A stretch of 23,297 bases of DNA from an uncultured Oscillospiraceae bacterium. Its GTDB lineage: Bacteria > Bacillota > Clostridia > Oscillospirales > Ruminococcaceae. The DNA is taken from contig CAKTAM010000021.1 in the NCBI GenBank assembly GCA_934527255.1, forward strand, positions 1-23,297, written 5' to 3'. The translations under genes and the position numbers were made by a program. The first letter of the stretch is position 1; each line of letters opens with the position of its first letter. The notes under the pieces were generated by a model, which saw only the letters and a program-made list of their open reading frames with translations, was not told the origin of the DNA and made no database searches. Of this stretch, positions 22,584 to 23,297 are shown one piece after another.

Positions 22584-23263
22584 GCGAAAACTATCAAAAG
22601 CAGCTGGACGCCCTGCTGCTGGCCCTTGCCGCCGAAAAAAAGCGCCCGCGCCTGCTGATCCAGGCGTGCTGCGCCCCCTGCAGCAGCTATTGCCTTTCGT
22701 ACCTGTGCGAGGCATTTGATACCACGGCCTATTTTTATAACCCCAATATTTCCCCCCGCCGGGAGTATGCGTTCCGGCTGGAGGAGCTGCGCCGTCTGCT
22801 GACGCAGCTGCCGCTGAAGGCACCGGTCGCCCTGCTGGAGGGCCCCTACGAGCCGGAAAAGTTTGCCGCGATCGCCTGCGGCCACGAGGACGACCCCGAG
22901 CCGGGTGAGCGCTGCCGCCGCTGCTATGAGCTGCGCCTGCGCGCTACGGCCCGGGCGGCTGCGGCGGGCGGATATGATTATTTCTGCACCACGCTGTCCA
23001 TCAGCCCGCACAAAAACGCGCAGTGGCTCAACGAGATCGGCCGGCGGGTGGGCGGCGAGGAGGGTGTTCCTTTCCTGCCCAGCGATTTCAAGAAAAAAGG
23101 CGGTTATGCCCAAAGCATCGCCTACAGCCGCGAATATCAGCTGTACCGACAGGATTATTGCGGCTGTGTTTACAGCGCCGCCGCAGCGGCCCGCCGCCGG
23201 GCACAGCAGGAGGCGGCGGCCCCGGCCCAAAAAGAAAACGAAGAAAACGAATGCCGGGGGTAA
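22580..23263 (+). CDS. queH: Epoxyqueuosine reductase QueH
   Basis: A 227-residue iron-sulfur enzyme. QACCAPCSSY (28-37) carries the Cys30-Cys31 pair and Cys34; RCRRCYELRL holds Cys112 and Cys115; the C-terminal DYCGCVYS holds Cys194 and Cys196. YFYNPNISPRREY, TTLSISPHKNA and DFKKKGGYAQSI are hallmark segments of QueH, the non-orthologous replacement of QueG that reduces epoxyqueuosine to queuosine in the anticodon loop of tRNAs for Tyr, His, Asn and Asp. The start overlaps the transporter stop by 4 nt (ATGA), so translation is probably coupled, although no functional link is obvious. The last 25 residues are a low-complexity Ala/Gln/Glu tail. The family assignment is firm. Confidence 0.95.
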   Translation: MSENYQKQLDALLLALAAEKKRPRLLIQACCAPCSSYCLSYLCEAFDTTAYFYNPNISPRREYAFRLEELRRLLTQLPLKAPVALLEGPYEPEKFAAIACGHEDDPEPGERCRRCYELRLRATARAAAAGGYDYFCTTLSISPHKNAQWLNEIGRRVGGEEGVPFLPSDFKKKGGYAQSIAYSREYQLYRQDYCGCVYSAAAAARRRAQQEAAAPAQKENEENECRG

Positions 23264-23297
23264 GCGTTCCGCCGCATTGCAAAAACAGCCTCTGCGC

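Noticed and set aside
21270..22823. 517-codon minus-strand open frame
   Set aside because: It is a shadow of the CNNM-type transporter and queH, both of which have family hallmarks on the plus strand.

Overview
The window looks like chromosomal DNA of a GC-rich, low-oxygen Firmicute, most likely an Oscillospiraceae/Ruminococcaceae gut bacterium of the Faecalibacterium/Gemmiger/Subdoligranulum type. The basis is strong AGGAGG-type ribosome sites, sigma-A-like promoters (TTGACA/TATAAT variants with 16-18 nt spacers), Firmicute families such as YitT, YhfC and QueH, and GC-rich codon use. The genus is an inference. No rRNA, tRNA, CRISPR array, phage gene or transposase was seen.

Layout. 1-591: 3' end of a surface protein with 13-residue repeats and a C-terminal membrane anchor, then a strong terminator. 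719-1296: a YjaB-like acetyltransferase with its own promoter. 1302-4139: a three-gene rightward run (HEPN-like/CBS protein, lipoprotein, YhfC-like membrane protein) ending in a terminator. 4188-5276: a leftward YitT-family membrane protein, separated from the previous run by a large branched hairpin that could serve both strands.

5342-15506 is the centre of the window: one good promoter, ten closely spaced rightward genes and terminal hairpins. In order they encode a sugar-nucleotide-type SDR, a xylose-isomerase-like TIM barrel protein, a family 2 glycosyltransferase, a 33-residue membrane peptide, an FAD oxidoreductase with an extra four-cysteine patch, a GtrB-like membrane glycosyltransferase, a GT-C-like polytopic protein, an AlgI-like MBOAT acyltransferase, a membrane-anchored SGNH protein and a GtrA-like flippase. 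I read this as an apparatus that builds an unusual sugar, loads it on a lipid carrier, flips it, transfers it to a surface glycan, lipid or protein, and O-acylates the product. The substrate cannot be read from the sequence.

15507-18524 has visibly lower GC (22 of 60 bases in the line starting at 15601, against 36 of 60 in the line starting at 13021). It holds a leftward pair: an XRE-type DNA-binding domain fused to a BadF/N-acetylglucosamine-kinase domain, and a probable glycoside hydrolase. This looks like an acquired sugar-use cassette with a self-sensing regulator. 18727-19210: a CxxC zinc-ribbon protein. 19262-21116: an AI-2E-family membrane protein, translationally coupled to a small anchored protein of unknown function. 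21106-23263: a CNNM/CorC-type CBS transporter overlapping queH (queuosine synthesis), driven by a promoter whose -35 overlaps that of the divergent AI-2E gene.
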